Below, in pieces: positions 51,801-59,699 of a stretch of 64,000 nt of DNA. The stretch lies in NCBI GenBank assembly GCA_964599875.1, contig CAZRHE010000001.1:68822-132821 (forward strand). Direction: 5' to 3'. Each line of letters begins with the position of its first letter. The first letter of the stretch is position 1. The stretch is from RGIG4097 sp964599875 (GTDB taxonomy: Bacteria; Bacillota; Clostridia; Christensenellales; CAG-917). Position numbers and translations under genes: made by a program. The notes beneath the pieces were generated by a model that did not search any database, had not been told where the DNA came from, and saw only the letters and a list, made by a program, of their open reading frames with translations.

Positions 51801-54313
51801 CTGGATGCGAACGCTCTGGACGCGATTTTCTTGATTTCCGCGGGGAAACTGAGAATAGAATCGTGTCCCGTGTAGTTGACCAAAGTGTAGTTGACGACGA
51901 CGAAACCGTCCTTGATGAAGGTGCCTGCGTGGCCCGTGGATTCGGTGCCGATTTCGCTTCTTATCCACTTGGTGCTGGTGAACGCGGTGGAATCAACGCT
52001 AACGATTTCGGACGCGTCCATAAACTTAATGGAAGTCACGCTGTTTGCGCCGTAGAACGCGTTAGGTGCAATAACTTTGATTCCGGACGGAATGACCGCA
52101 CTGCTCGAAGACGTCGCAAGGAATTTGTAGAAAATGCTACCTATACGGAGATAAGTGCTTTCGTCGACGTCCGTGGTTTCGGGATCGTCCGCAGGTTTGC
52201 TGTTGATAAACGCGGTTTCTTTGAGTGCGTCAGCCGCGATATATTCGAGGTTTGCACCGCCCTCTATAGTTTTGAGGTTGGTCGATTGGAAGAACGCGCA
52301 ACTGCCGATTTCTTTGAACGAGTCGCCGATGGTTATCTTTTCGAGGTTGGAGAGTTTGTAGAACGCATATGGTGCAATGACGGTCAAATTGTCGAATTCG
52401 GAACCGGACAAATCGAGTTCGGTGACGGTTTGGTCGCCGACGTAGCCGATGAGAACGGTGCCGAGAGATACGAACTCGGTGCCATTGTTTTGCGCGTAGT
52501 AGTTATACCATTCGGTGGACACGAACGCGTCTTTGCCGATAGAGGTAATTTTGGAAGTCGCGGGGTGTTTGATTTCGCGGAGGTTTGCGCAAGATGCAAA
52601 CGCGGTTGCCCCGATAGTCGTGAGAGAGGTTGTTTGAGATGCGTCGATGACGTTGAGGAACATAAGGTTCAAACCTGCCGACGCACCGATTTCGGTGACG
52701 GGAAGTCCTTCGATCGTATCGGGAATCACGAGCACGTTGACGGCAGCGTCTTTGACGAGGTCGATACGCACGGTGCCGTCCGCTTTCTTCGTGTAGTTGT
52801 AAAGATATTCGGTGAAATATTTTTCTTTTTGCGCAGAGGTGAGATCTTCTTTAAGAGTCCACTTCGCATAAAGTTCGATATCCGCAGTCAAGGTTCCGCC
52901 GGTGTAAAGTTCGTCTTCTCGATATGCAGACGAGGTGTACCAACCTTCGACGTAGTAGCACGCTTCGCCGTCGACGATACCTTTGACGATTTGACCTTTG
53001 AGGATTTCGGGGTCTGCGGAAACGGTGACTTTCTTTTTAGAGTCTTTCGTTGCGGAGCAGGTCGCGTAATAGTCCGCAAGATTCGCGCCGTAGGAAAGTC
53101 CGCCGAACGAGAGTTGTATGGGTTTGTCGGTGAGGTAGTTTTGAGTGTAATTAGGGTCGTACTCCGCGTCGCCTGCGTGATAGCCGTTTGCATAGACGAC
53201 GTCCATATCGAGTTGAGTTTTGTCGGTGTCGATTGCGTTATCGCCCTTGAATTCGCCGCCCATGAGATAGTAAGTCACGCTATATTCTCTGACTTCCCAC
53301 ATAGCGTAAAGGGTGAAGTTTTCTCCGCCGACTTTGGAGTTGAAGTTCCACACGTCGCCGGTCTTATCCGCTTTGGTGTTCCAACCTGCGAAGGTGTAAC
53401 CGGTGAGAGTGTTGATATCGTGGACGTTGGGTCTGGTCACGACGCCGTTATATTTGACTGCGTTGACCGTCCAAGAACCGTTCTCCGCACCATCGGGGAG
53501 AGTGTTGTCGGTTGCGGGTGCCCAAGTATCAACGCCTTCGGGAAGGTTGATATCGAAAGTCACGCCGATATACGCGTTCGTCCAAGTTGCGGTCAAAGTC
53601 GTATTTTCGTTGAAAGTGATTGCATCCGTCGTGGAAGAGTTGTAAACAGTGCTACCCTTCTTCCAACTTTCAAGAGCAAATCCCGATTTAGACACGGGGA
53701 ATTGCGCGACGAGTTCGGACCAAGTGTAGGACGAGCCTTGTGGGACTTTTGCGGTTGCGACGTCGCCGTTGGTCGAACCGAATTGCGCCACGCCGCCGTC
53801 GAGTTTGAAGGACAACTCGATAAGGCTTGCAGTCACCCTCTCTTGCAAGTGAAGGAAGAACGAGCCTCCGATTTCGTTGCCGTCCACCGTCTTATTGACG
53901 AAAATGCTGTGGTGTCCCGCGACTTTGATCAGTTTCTTGCTTTCCGCGGTGAGCATATCTTCGGTGAGCGGTTGACCTTCGCCGACCGTGTAAACGTTCT
54001 TCTTATCCACCGTCTTCACGTAGTTGACGTGATAGAGGACGTTTTCGAGTTTGAACTCGTCGACGTAAATGTCCATAAACACCGACGGAGCCTGCGTCAC
54101 GTAAGAGAACGTGAGATAGACGGGTTCACCGGGATTCGTATCGACGTCGGGAGTCGGAGTAGTGTCCGAAGAAGTGCCCCCGCCGCCGAGAACGCCGTCA
54201 GGCAACGGTTGGGACATGTCTTGAGGTGTGGAATCGTTGTTACATGCGACGAGGACGCCGATCATGAGAACGATCAACACGAAAATTACAGATAATTTCA
54301 CGACCTTATTCAT
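48863..54313 (-). CDS. Giant BspA-like surface lipoprotein (LRR_5 and InlB-type repeats)
   Basis: A 1816-residue exported lipoprotein (lipobox LVAC, Cys24). A flexible Gly/Thr/Pro linker (about 30-65) is followed by three Listeria-Bacteroides (InlB B) repeats between roughly 165 and 485, recognisable by endings such as TLTATWTN, LYAMWEV and LYAKWTL. Two blocks of BspA-type leucine-rich repeats (about 490-950 and 1200-1780) have the IGxxAFxxCxxLxxI pattern. A beta-rich stretch separates the blocks. Such proteins bind host or community surfaces in Bacteroides and oral spirochaetes. The start at 54313 follows GGAGGG. The repeats make assembly errors possible. Confidence 0.92.
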   Translation of the reverse strand: MNKVVKLSVIFVLIVLMIGVLVACNNDSTPQDMSQPLPDGVLGGGGTSSDTTPTPDVDTNPGEPVYLTFSYVTQAPSVFMDIYVDEFKLENVLYHVNYVKTVDKKNVYTVGEGQPLTEDMLTAESKKLIKVAGHHSIFVNKTVDGNEIGGSFFLHLQERVTASLIELSFKLDGGVAQFGSTNGDVATAKVPQGSSYTWSELVAQFPVSKSGFALESWKKGSTVYNSSTTDAITFNENTTLTATWTNAYIGVTFDINLPEGVDTWAPATDNTLPDGAENGSWTVNAVKYNGVVTRPNVHDINTLTGYTFAGWNTKADKTGDVWNFNSKVGGENFTLYAMWEVREYSVTYYLMGGEFKGDNAIDTDKTQLDMDVVYANGYHAGDAEYDPNYTQNYLTDKPIQLSFGGLSYGANLADYYATCSATKDSKKKVTVSADPEILKGQIVKGIVDGEACYYVEGWYTSSAYREDELYTGGTLTADIELYAKWTLKEDLTSAQKEKYFTEYLYNYTKKADGTVRIDLVKDAAVNVLVIPDTIEGLPVTEIGASAGLNLMFLNVIDASQTTSLTTIGATAFASCANLREIKHPATSKITSIGKDAFVSTEWYNYYAQNNGTEFVSLGTVLIGYVGDQTVTELDLSGSEFDNLTVIAPYAFYKLSNLEKITIGDSFKEIGSCAFFQSTNLKTIEGGANLEYIAADALKETAFINSKPADDPETTDVDESTYLRIGSIFYKFLATSSSSAVIPSGIKVIAPNAFYGANSVTSIKFMDASEIVSVDSTAFTSTKWIRSEIGTESTGHAGTFIKDGFVVVNYTLVNYTGHDSILSFPAEIKKIASRAFASSNAKITNIIIPVDSALEIIETEAFYGVTTLKAISFIDTDLAFPYIENNAFSGSDGEIVNANLNFYFYKTPYDRIMTSTSAAGDEDSIQSWKTFAAGNADRIKRLATESARFSSEIPVKYLSDGNAIDFSTAWAAQGLLTADGLNFVDGAIVRRTDGVERTENLPIASIIFASDAGDKGVHALSFTIGGGVDASGADYDVVSTTLNYEVFMAIDDSTIKFYHTDDNGVEQIGVPTFYTTQNSLPKKGLGVTFKYVDGTDGKLALDDEQIECSGYAPQRGDKKPLTVKINYQGLAEYSKIFEYRVDEPKNKSIKPITAFSLSVNSDATSKYKEAKFLVVMDDGKEKVVTLQDVTVISRTDAENKYGSKKIDIDTTELGYHTAGVVYGTADKGLVYSTFIYSVTLDTDANTFTYKITSAANHEAVIVGISSAHQATVAVPSKVKLNDQGKYNASATKDVEEYTIVGIANNAFKNDKKVEYVYIPYSVTWIGEDAFSGCTALKQVRSFDNKGDLKTASIGIDSLRITEETVYYVGDVTITGVVKASLNVYIPVAFTETIYRDGEGTDGCDLVEEWTRKVYLAPDALSAVTGDINLPDNEYFREYAKAYLSTDEELNANVKFYKESDSVTTSVEKFTFSNYENPDNLTANATGKATIISNANVSVIDGLIIIPAYVDADTADMKKTYSITAFDEGAFATATDYDAVCFPNTIESYNGNLGNLYGTGKSYYDVITYVYKVSDDYIYAPANHFSAAVKSIGDRAFYGCTSLGLVTETEDNTIDFSASVALEEIGMNAFYGCTAIASLDLSKTKLTEVDDGAFAGCTALVGVVLPETVKVIGNGAFEGCSELTAVSGMKNVIYIGNRAFADCSKLTTAYIPENVTLASVEVSEDEYSGLGTDAFANTSALKTVYVLSKDVAENIKMIGENNSENAGGITSDRDVVYVISSATVTDTGFLGIYEVDGEATEITVDGATYEVVKYVKKA

Positions 54314-54358
54314 ACTAACCCTCCGCGCGTAAGCGCGCAAATATAGTTATACGCTTAT

Positions 54359-54388
54359 AATATATCACTCGACTACCCCGCGTGTCAA
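54359..54388 (-). promoter_or_regulatory. promoter of the giant lipoprotein gene
   Basis: TTGACA (54383-54388), 18 nt, TATATT (54359-54364) on the minus strand. Confidence 0.65.
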
Positions 54389-54484
54389 TAATATATTTTT
54401 CGTTTTGCGCAAATTCGGCGTTTTGAAATCGCGATTTCGACAAAATTCTCCGTTTTTCGCACCGCGATTTTTCTCCTAAAAAAC

Positions 54485-54520
54485 GACGAGATCCGCCCTT
54501 TTTCGAGCGGATTTTTATGT
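54485..54520. terminator. hairpin between the PlsC-like and giant lipoprotein genes
   Basis: ATCCGC and GCGGAT form a stem with a 10-nt loop. The plus strand continues TTTTTAT; the minus strand reaches a TTTTTT run only after 7 nt. Most likely it ends the PlsC-like gene. Confidence 0.5.
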
Positions 54521-54565
54521 GAATTTCAAGCGTTATTTTCGCGCTTTTTCGACAAATTTTTCCTT

Positions 54566-55900
54566 TTATTTTTTCTCTCTTTGCTTTGCCATTTCCTCGA
54601 TTGCGAGAGCGTATTTCGTGGACGCTAAATCCCCTGAAAACATCATTCTATACGTGTGTTTTCCGTCGTATAGGTCGAGCGACGAGCCAGGGAGATTGGC
54701 TATGGTGACGTAGTTTTTGACGGGGAACGAGATCAATTTGAATTCCTCTTCAACGTCCTCTCTTTCTCCGTCGCCGTCGAGGTCGTATTTCATATCGCCG
54801 ATTTTATATTCCGACGCCACGTTTTTGGGACGAGTTTCGAGCGTCGAAGAAAATTCGATTTTTTCTTTATTTAGGAGCAAATTCCCTTGCGTGACGAAGC
54901 GATATCCGTTTTTATTCCCGTTTTCAAGGAACAAACTCACGGGTTTTATCAATTCGAAATCGGGATTTTCGACTTCTTTTGCGACTTCCGCCCTTTCCTG
55001 CTCGTACCAAATATCTATCCTTTCGGGGCAAACGCTGTCCGCCGTCGCGGGGACAAGCCCGCCCGTATCGGGATAACGCACCGCGTTTCCGCATTCCGTG
55101 CAGGTAAGGATATTTCCTTTTGCGGTGATTTTGAATTCCGCACCGCATTTAGGGCAGCGATAAAGAAGTCTTTCAAGCCCCTCCGCATAGCGTTTTCCGC
55201 GGAAACGGATTCCGCTTTCGAGATGATAAATATGCTCGTTATGCGAAAGTCTTTTTTCGATTTTATCGAAAATTTCCTCGTCGGACAAGGTTTTCGTTTC
55301 CTCCGCGGACATAAGCATATCGCAATAGGACGTGATTCTGCCCGTCCTACCCGTATGCGCCCATTTAGGACGGGTAAGACTTGCGCCCTTCGTCACGACG
55401 CTTGCGACGGGATATCCGAGCCACTTGACGAGCCTTGTAATAGAGGTTGGCATAACCCCGGTTTTGCCCTCCGCAGACACCTTTCCTTCGGGACAGAGTA
55501 TGACCGAAATGCCCGCGTCGAGATAGCGTTTTATATTCTTTATGCAGGTGTAATCCGCAAAGTATTGCTTTTTGGTTATTGCGTGATAGCCCTTTATGAC
55601 CTTCGCGAAAATCGGCGTGGAATACATCATATTTTCAGCCACGACGAAACTGATTTTTTTGTAGAAAAACGGCGGAGTGAAATAGGCGAAATCGAGCGCG
55701 GACGTATGATTGCACAGCACGAGCATCGCGCCCTTTTTCTTTTGTGCCTCGAATTCCTTCGTCTTGACCGCGTGAGCGTTGAAACGAAGTCTTAGCACTG
55801 CGCAAATGAATATAAGCAAGAGATAATGTCGGGGCGACCACATCTCTTTCATCTTTGCCTTTTTGGATTTTTTATCTTTAACGTCGTTTGAATTTTTCAT
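54566..55900 (-). CDS. PlsC-like acyltransferase with a zinc ribbon
   Basis: A 444-residue protein. Residues 20-230 are a 1-acylglycerol-3-phosphate acyltransferase-type domain with the catalytic NHTSALD (HxxxxD) near residues 64-70 and the EGKVS motif near 138. Residues 245-275 form a rubredoxin-like zinc ribbon (CPKCG...CTECG). The last 140 residues are beta-rich and unfamiliar. The acyl acceptor is uncertain; the extra domains set it apart from ordinary PlsC. It is probably membrane-associated through the hydrophobic segment near 27-40. Confidence 0.83.
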   Translation of the reverse strand: MKNSNDVKDKKSKKAKMKEMWSPRHYLLLIFICAVLRLRFNAHAVKTKEFEAQKKKGAMLVLCNHTSALDFAYFTPPFFYKKISFVVAENMMYSTPIFAKVIKGYHAITKKQYFADYTCIKNIKRYLDAGISVILCPEGKVSAEGKTGVMPTSITRLVKWLGYPVASVVTKGASLTRPKWAHTGRTGRITSYCDMLMSAEETKTLSDEEIFDKIEKRLSHNEHIYHLESGIRFRGKRYAEGLERLLYRCPKCGAEFKITAKGNILTCTECGNAVRYPDTGGLVPATADSVCPERIDIWYEQERAEVAKEVENPDFELIKPVSLFLENGNKNGYRFVTQGNLLLNKEKIEFSSTLETRPKNVASEYKIGDMKYDLDGDGEREDVEEEFKLISFPVKNYVTIANLPGSSLDLYDGKHTYRMMFSGDLASTKYALAIEEMAKQREKK

Positions 55901-55945
55901 AGTTATCCTCTGTGAAATTATACTATAAAACCGCCCTCTTGTATA

Positions 55946-56974
55946 TCACTTTTTTTCGAAGATTAAATCCGACGAATTTCGTTTTATTTCGCCGAGTTTT
56001 TCAAAGTCCATAGCGGCGACGTAAAACTTCTCGATTTCGAGATGAAAACCCCTTGCCGTAGAGAGATAATCGCAAGCGATTTTGATTTGCTCGTTGCGTA
56101 GGTCTGCCGTGCGTTTCATAGTGTATTTATCCGCGCCGCTCTCTGCAAAAGCGAGGTCGACGTTTTCTGTTATTCTCCCCGCTTTTCCTACGTCGTCGGT
56201 CAGCGCGACTCCCCCGATTTCCACCCCTTTTATCCTGTCGGGGACAAGCGGATTCAGCATAATTCCGTCCGCGACGGCGACGTTTACGACTTCCTCGAAA
56301 AACGTTTGTTTCGCACTCTCTCCGCCCTTGATAAGATAGGTGTTTTTCTCCGTCAAATAGTCGTAGAGATTCACCTCTCCGTCGGGTGTGATTGCGGATG
56401 AAAATCTCGTTCGTTGCGGATACTTTTCCCCGTTTCCGCACCTCTTGCCTTTGGCGTTCAAATCGTATGCGATTTCCCTTGCAAGCCCTCTTATTTTCCG
56501 CTTGTCGAGTTTCTCTTCGCTCATCCTTTCGAGTTGCCGTTGATAGCACAAAGCGATGTTTAAGTGGTCGTATGCGCACGAATAACTACGCTTTTTGTCG
56601 TTTAGCAACTTTTTGACCTCATCCCCGCATCCCTTGATTTCGTCCCTGTCGATACAGTCCGCAAGGTTGACGATTTCATCCTTGATTTTAGGGATAGTCG
56701 GGTCGAGCATATGCGGTGCGGTGCCGTCCACGACGACCTTATTTATATCCTTTATATACACGCCGTCGAGGCTTGTAGGATCCCCCGAGCAATACCAGTT
56801 TTCCACCTCGTATCCAAGCGCAATCGCACGCGCCGAAATCTCTTTCATAAACGTACTTTTTCCCGTCCCCGCACCGCCTTTCAAGATGACTACGCCGTCC
56901 GCGTCCGCAAGTGCTTTTTCATACAAACTGTAAAATCCTTTTCCGCTGTTTCCTCCGAGAAAAAATCTTTCCAT
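55946..56974 (-). CDS. PRK06851-like P-loop protein
   Basis: A 342-residue member of a clostridial/bacillar family with two P-loop-like halves. The first half has FLGGNSGKGFYSLY and the Walker A GGAGTGKST near 33-41, followed by SLDGVYI and VVDGTAPHMLDPT, which are family signatures. In the second half the P-loop is degenerate (IKGGESAKQTF). The ATG at 56974 with GAGGT is preferred to the GTG two codons upstream. The family is found in spore formers, and this copy lies 88 nt from the divergent spoVFA; the function is unknown. Confidence 0.85.
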   Translation of the reverse strand: MERFFLGGNSGKGFYSLYEKALADADGVVILKGGAGTGKSTFMKEISARAIALGYEVENWYCSGDPTSLDGVYIKDINKVVVDGTAPHMLDPTIPKIKDEIVNLADCIDRDEIKGCGDEVKKLLNDKKRSYSCAYDHLNIALCYQRQLERMSEEKLDKRKIRGLAREIAYDLNAKGKRCGNGEKYPQRTRFSSAITPDGEVNLYDYLTEKNTYLIKGGESAKQTFFEEVVNVAVADGIMLNPLVPDRIKGVEIGGVALTDDVGKAGRITENVDLAFAESGADKYTMKRTADLRNEQIKIACDYLSTARGFHLEIEKFYVAAMDFEKLGEIKRNSSDLIFEKK

Positions 56975-57019
56975 ATACACCTCACGATTTATCCTATGAC
57001 GGAATTTCCATTCTCGTCA

Positions 57020-57046
57020 ACACGTGCGAAAAATAGGCATAAGATA
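57020..57046 (+). promoter_or_regulatory. candidate sigma-K promoter of spoVFAB
   Basis: CATAAGATA (57038-57046) fits the sigma-K -10 CATANNNTA, with AC (57020-57021) 16 nt upstream. spoVFAB is sigma-K controlled in B. subtilis. Confidence 0.5.
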
Positions 57047-57062
57047 CGGTATGGAGGATATT

Positions 57063-57779
57063 ATGGCAGAATATATAGTGAAACAAACGGATGAAAGGAC
57101 CTTCTTTTTGGCGCAGTCGTTAAAGGGGATTTCTCCCCCTAAAAACACGTGGATTTTCGCGCCCAATCTGACTATAAGCGCAAGAGAAATATCCGAGGTG
57201 AAAGAGGGTGAAATCGTCGTCGGCGGAAAGGCGGATAAAGAGGCGGACGCCCTTATGAATTCTATGGATATAAAGCATTTCAACATGCTGACCGACGAGA
57301 AGTTTCAGGCTGAAAACGCACGGCTTACGGCAGAGGGCGTATTGAGCGTCGTGCTGTCCCGCTCCGTACTGGGAATGCGAGATACGGATTTTCTTATTAT
57401 CGGATTCGGGAGATGCGGCTCTGCGATAACGAAGTTGCTGACCGACGTCGGCGCAAAATCCGTCACCGTCGCATCCACGTCGTCAAGACGGCAAGCAAGC
57501 GGAATTGCGGACAAAGTGATTGCGGCGGAAGAATTCGACTTCTCCCCTTACGACGTCGTCGTGAATACCATTCCGCAAAGCATGATTTCGGATAAAGAAG
57601 TGCTGACTTTCAAACCCGACGCGATATATATAGACGTCGCGTCCAAACCCGCGCTCTCCCTATGCTTTGCAAAGTATATAGGAGTGGATGCGGATATATA
57701 TCCAGCACTCCCGGCAAAGACCGCCCCCGCAAGCGCGGCAAACGCAATGAAAAGATATATCGAAGAGGTGATAAAATGA
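57063..57779 (+). CDS. spoVFA: Dipicolinate synthase subunit A
   Basis: A 238-residue subunit of the enzyme that oxidises dihydrodipicolinate to dipicolinate in the mother cell. The Rossmann cofactor site is FLIIGFGRCGSAITKLL near 112-128, and VVVNTIPQSMIS and YIDVASKP follow, as in SpoVFA. The protein is about 50 residues shorter than B. subtilis SpoVFA at the N-terminus. GGAGG sets the start at 57063. The gene overlaps spoVFB by an ATGA. Confidence 0.93.
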   Translation: MAEYIVKQTDERTFFLAQSLKGISPPKNTWIFAPNLTISAREISEVKEGEIVVGGKADKEADALMNSMDIKHFNMLTDEKFQAENARLTAEGVLSVVLSRSVLGMRDTDFLIIGFGRCGSAITKLLTDVGAKSVTVASTSSRRQASGIADKVIAAEEFDFSPYDVVVNTIPQSMISDKEVLTFKPDAIYIDVASKPALSLCFAKYIGVDADIYPALPAKTAPASAANAMKRYIEEVIK

Positions 57780-58351
57780 GAAAAATCGGACTTGCAATCA
57801 CGGGCTCTTTCTGCACCTTCAAAAATTTGCTTATTGCTATCGAAAACCTCGTCGAGTGCGGATACGACTTGACGCCAATATTCAGTTTCAACGTTGCAAA
57901 CACGGATACGCGATTTTTCAAGGCGGCTGATTTTGAAAACGAGATAATTCGCCTCACGGGCAAAACGCCCATAAAAACCATCGTGCAAGCGGAAACAATA
58001 GCAAACTCTGATTTAGAACTTATGCTCGTCGCTCCTTGCACGGGAAACACGCTTGCCAAAATCGCACACGGAATCACGGACACGCCGACGACCATGGCGG
58101 TCAAAGCAACGCTACGCAACAACAAGCCCGTAGTCTTGTCCGTCAGCAGCAACGACGCACTGGGCGCAAACGCCAAAAACATAGGCGCGCTATCAAATAC
58201 ACGCAACGTGTATTTCGTGCCATACGGTCAAGACAACCCGAAAAACAAGCCGAACAGCCTGATTGCAAACCTTGATTTAGTCCCCGAAACAGTGCAACTT
58301 GCGCTGAAAGGCGTGCAATTACAGCCTATTTTGGACAAAAACAAATCATAA
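57776..58351 (+). CDS. spoVFB: Dipicolinate synthase subunit B
   Basis: A 191-residue flavoprotein-like subunit. The family opening is IGLAITGSFCTF, and the conserved LMLVAPCTGNTLAKIAHGITDTPTTMAVKA spans roughly 82-112. It forms dipicolinate synthase with SpoVFA; the product gives spores heat resistance. The gene is coupled to spoVFA and followed by a terminator at 58379-58417. Confidence 0.95.
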   Translation: MRKIGLAITGSFCTFKNLLIAIENLVECGYDLTPIFSFNVANTDTRFFKAADFENEIIRLTGKTPIKTIVQAETIANSDLELMLVAPCTGNTLAKIAHGITDTPTTMAVKATLRNNKPVVLSVSSNDALGANAKNIGALSNTRNVYFVPYGQDNPKNKPNSLIANLDLVPETVQLALKGVQLQPILDKNKS

Positions 58352-58378
58352 CCGAACATCGCGCCCATATCCGCGCCC

Positions 58379-58417
58379 CGCCGTTTAATACACGCTTCGT
58401 GTACTCGACGGCGTTTT
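58379..58417 (+). terminator. terminator of spoVFAB
   Basis: An outer CGCCGT/ACGGCG stem and an inner TACACG/CGTGTA stem with a CTT loop, followed by TTTTAAT. Confidence 0.85.
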
Positions 58418-58535
58418 AATGTGCAAAAACTTTATAAATACAGGGGCATTTCCCTACCGATTTTAAAGCAATCAGTATCACTCTATCTTTATGCAAATAC
58501 ACCTATCGTGTATTATATGCGCGCTAACATAATCA

Positions 58536-58582
58536 GGGACGGGGCAAGTTTTGACGCTCGACGTCAAAACTTGCCCCGTCCC
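58536..58582. repeat. 21-bp perfect inverted repeat
   Basis: Arms 58536-58556 and 58562-58582 are perfectly complementary around a 5-nt CTCGA loop. The arm starts GGGACGGGGCAAG and ends TTTTGACG. No T tract follows in either direction, so it is not a terminator. Confidence 0.85.
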
Positions 58583-58583
58583 C

Positions 58584-58730
58584 AAGTAGAAAAGCGGTGC
58601 CGTTCCCGGGGATTCTTCGTCGTGCTCCGCACTCCTCTGAATGACAGGTGGGTTTAGGGCACTTACATATGTCATTGCGAGGAACGAAGTGACGTGGCAA
58701 TCTCGCGGAAGCGAAACGTTACTTATACTC
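58584..58730. repeat. dispersed repeat, short copy
   Basis: 58584-58652 (AGCGGTGCCGTTCCCGGGG, then GATTCTTCGTCG, then CTCTGAATGACAGGTGG) recurs at 59794-59844 and 63395-63463. 58671-58730 starts TGTCATTGCGAGGAACGAAG and ends in CGGAAGCGAAACGTTACTTA; a related segment is at 59700-59755. No coding potential. Confidence 0.8.
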
Positions 58731-58849
58731 ACATTCCACCAAAACGAAAATTTTGCGAAATACTGGCAGGAGTTATGGATTATGTCCGAGTTGTAGCATA
58801 AAAATTTCGTGCGAGAGAGAGTTTCGTCGCAAGCGACGGCGTAAAAAAC

Positions 58850-59380
58850 TTATTTACTCGCTTCTCTAAACAAATTAACAACGGTTTTATTTTGTTTCAT
58901 CGCATACTTGTATGCAAGTTCAGTTCCGCTTTGAACGGTTGAATTTACATATTCGTTTTCATTGTAGTAAAATATGCAATAATCGCTATCGTTTATCATA
59001 ATTTCGTTTCGTTTTATATAACTTGCTTTTCCGCTTTTAAGCAAGATTTCAGGCGTAATTCTTTTTTCAAAGCCTAAAAGACATATTTCTTTATTCAGAA
59101 TCTTTGAAATAGTTTTTTCTTGTTCTTCTCTCTCGCTTTCAAGGCAAGCATATTCGCTTTTCGTGCAATAAGCGGTTCTGGTTAGGTTTGCATATTTGCT
59201 TTTTAGTTCGGTGACGACCATATGACATATATCGTTGAAAGTGCTTTTCGAGCCGAAATTGAACTGCGTAACGTCGTGATTTAATATTAAGTTTTCCGCA
59301 GTCGAGTATATTAAATCAATCAAATTGTCGGTGATTTCAACGTTTCGATGACCTATAAAACAACAGGATTTTGTTTGCAT
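58850..59380 (-). CDS. SLOG-family protein (DUF1273/YpsA-like)
   Basis: A 176-residue protein with the SLOG Rossmann-like fold. The opening CCFIGHR (6-12) and the downstream FNFGSKSTFNDI and SDYCIFYYN segments match DUF1273/YpsA-like proteins, which are predicted to bind nucleotide-derived ligands. The gene is clearly more A+T-rich than its surroundings and lies among dispersed repeats, which suggests acquisition. Directly upstream is a structured leader with a terminator ending about 17 nt before the ATG, so expression may depend on antitermination. A weak GGAAT is the only SD candidate. Confidence 0.8.
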   Translation of the reverse strand: MQTKSCCFIGHRNVEITDNLIDLIYSTAENLILNHDVTQFNFGSKSTFNDICHMVVTELKSKYANLTRTAYCTKSEYACLESEREEQEKTISKILNKEICLLGFEKRITPEILLKSGKASYIKRNEIMINDSDYCIFYYNENEYVNSTVQSGTELAYKYAMKQNKTVVNLFREASK

Positions 59381-59396
59381 AGTGTAATTCCATTAT

Positions 59397-59432
59397 AAAA
59401 AAATAAGGGTGCTACACCGAGATGCAACACCC
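59397..59432 (-). terminator. terminator in the SLOG leader
   Basis: On the minus strand GGGTGTTGC pairs with GTAGCACCC (59424-59432 with 59407-59415), using G-U pairs that exist only in the minus-strand RNA, then TTATTTTTTT. It ends about 17 nt before the SLOG ATG. Confidence 0.85.
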
Positions 59433-59566
59433 GTAGTATACGCATCTTAGTCGCCAAACCAATCAACGAGAAACCATAAAGAGACCATTGAAAGACGCAT
59501 ATAACTACCAAAGTTATACAGTCCCTATTATGGTTAACCCTCGTTATAATATTCAATTGGTTTGGC
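59397..59566 (-). ncRNA. structured leader RNA / attenuator of unknown class
   Basis: A predicted minus-strand RNA of about 170 nt. An 11-bp closing stem (59556-59566 with 59453-59463) is followed inward by a 6-bp stem (59540-59545 with 59465-59470), an 8-bp stem (59528-59535 with 59472-59479), a 6-bp stem with a G-U pair (59521-59526 with 59480-59485) and a 7-bp hairpin (59500-59506 with 59512-59518). The 3' part forms the terminator at 59397-59432; GATGC (59421-59425) can instead pair with GCATC (59442-59446), which would break it. I do not recognise a riboswitch or T-box class. 6S RNA is an alternative reading of the long rod. Confidence 0.65.
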
Positions 59567-59572
59567 AAATAT

Positions 59573-59601
59573 AGATTAGCACATTATCTACAAAATGTCA
59601 A
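59573..59601 (-). promoter_or_regulatory. promoter of the SLOG leader RNA
   Basis: TTGACA (59596-59601), 17 nt, TAATCT (59573-59578) on the minus strand. The expected start is at the first base of the 11-bp closing stem. Confidence 0.8.
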
Positions 59602-59699
59602 AAGTTAGTATGGTAGAGTTGCGTTTTATATGTTTTAGTGCGTATAAGAAAACGCTTGTATAATACGCTCAGAATTGAGTGTATATCCGCACACCCGCC

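Noticed and set aside
50510..54295. A 1261-codon open frame on the plus strand opposite the giant lipoprotein; similar long frames at 30834-33734 and 10816-12996
   Set aside because: They are mirror images caused by GAC/GTC/TTC-rich codons in the real genes. They lack ribosome-binding sites and give compositionally odd proteins rich in F, D, V, R, while the minus-strand genes have clear domains.
56974..56980. GTG start two codons upstream for the PRK06851-like gene
   Set aside because: The GTG overlaps the probable GAGGT ribosome-binding site; the ATG at 56974 has normal spacing.
59397..59566. 6S RNA
   Set aside because: The long rod and strong promoter fit, but the helices are interrupted unlike 6S, the terminator has an alternative pairing, and it lies just upstream of a coding gene. 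I kept it as an alternative.
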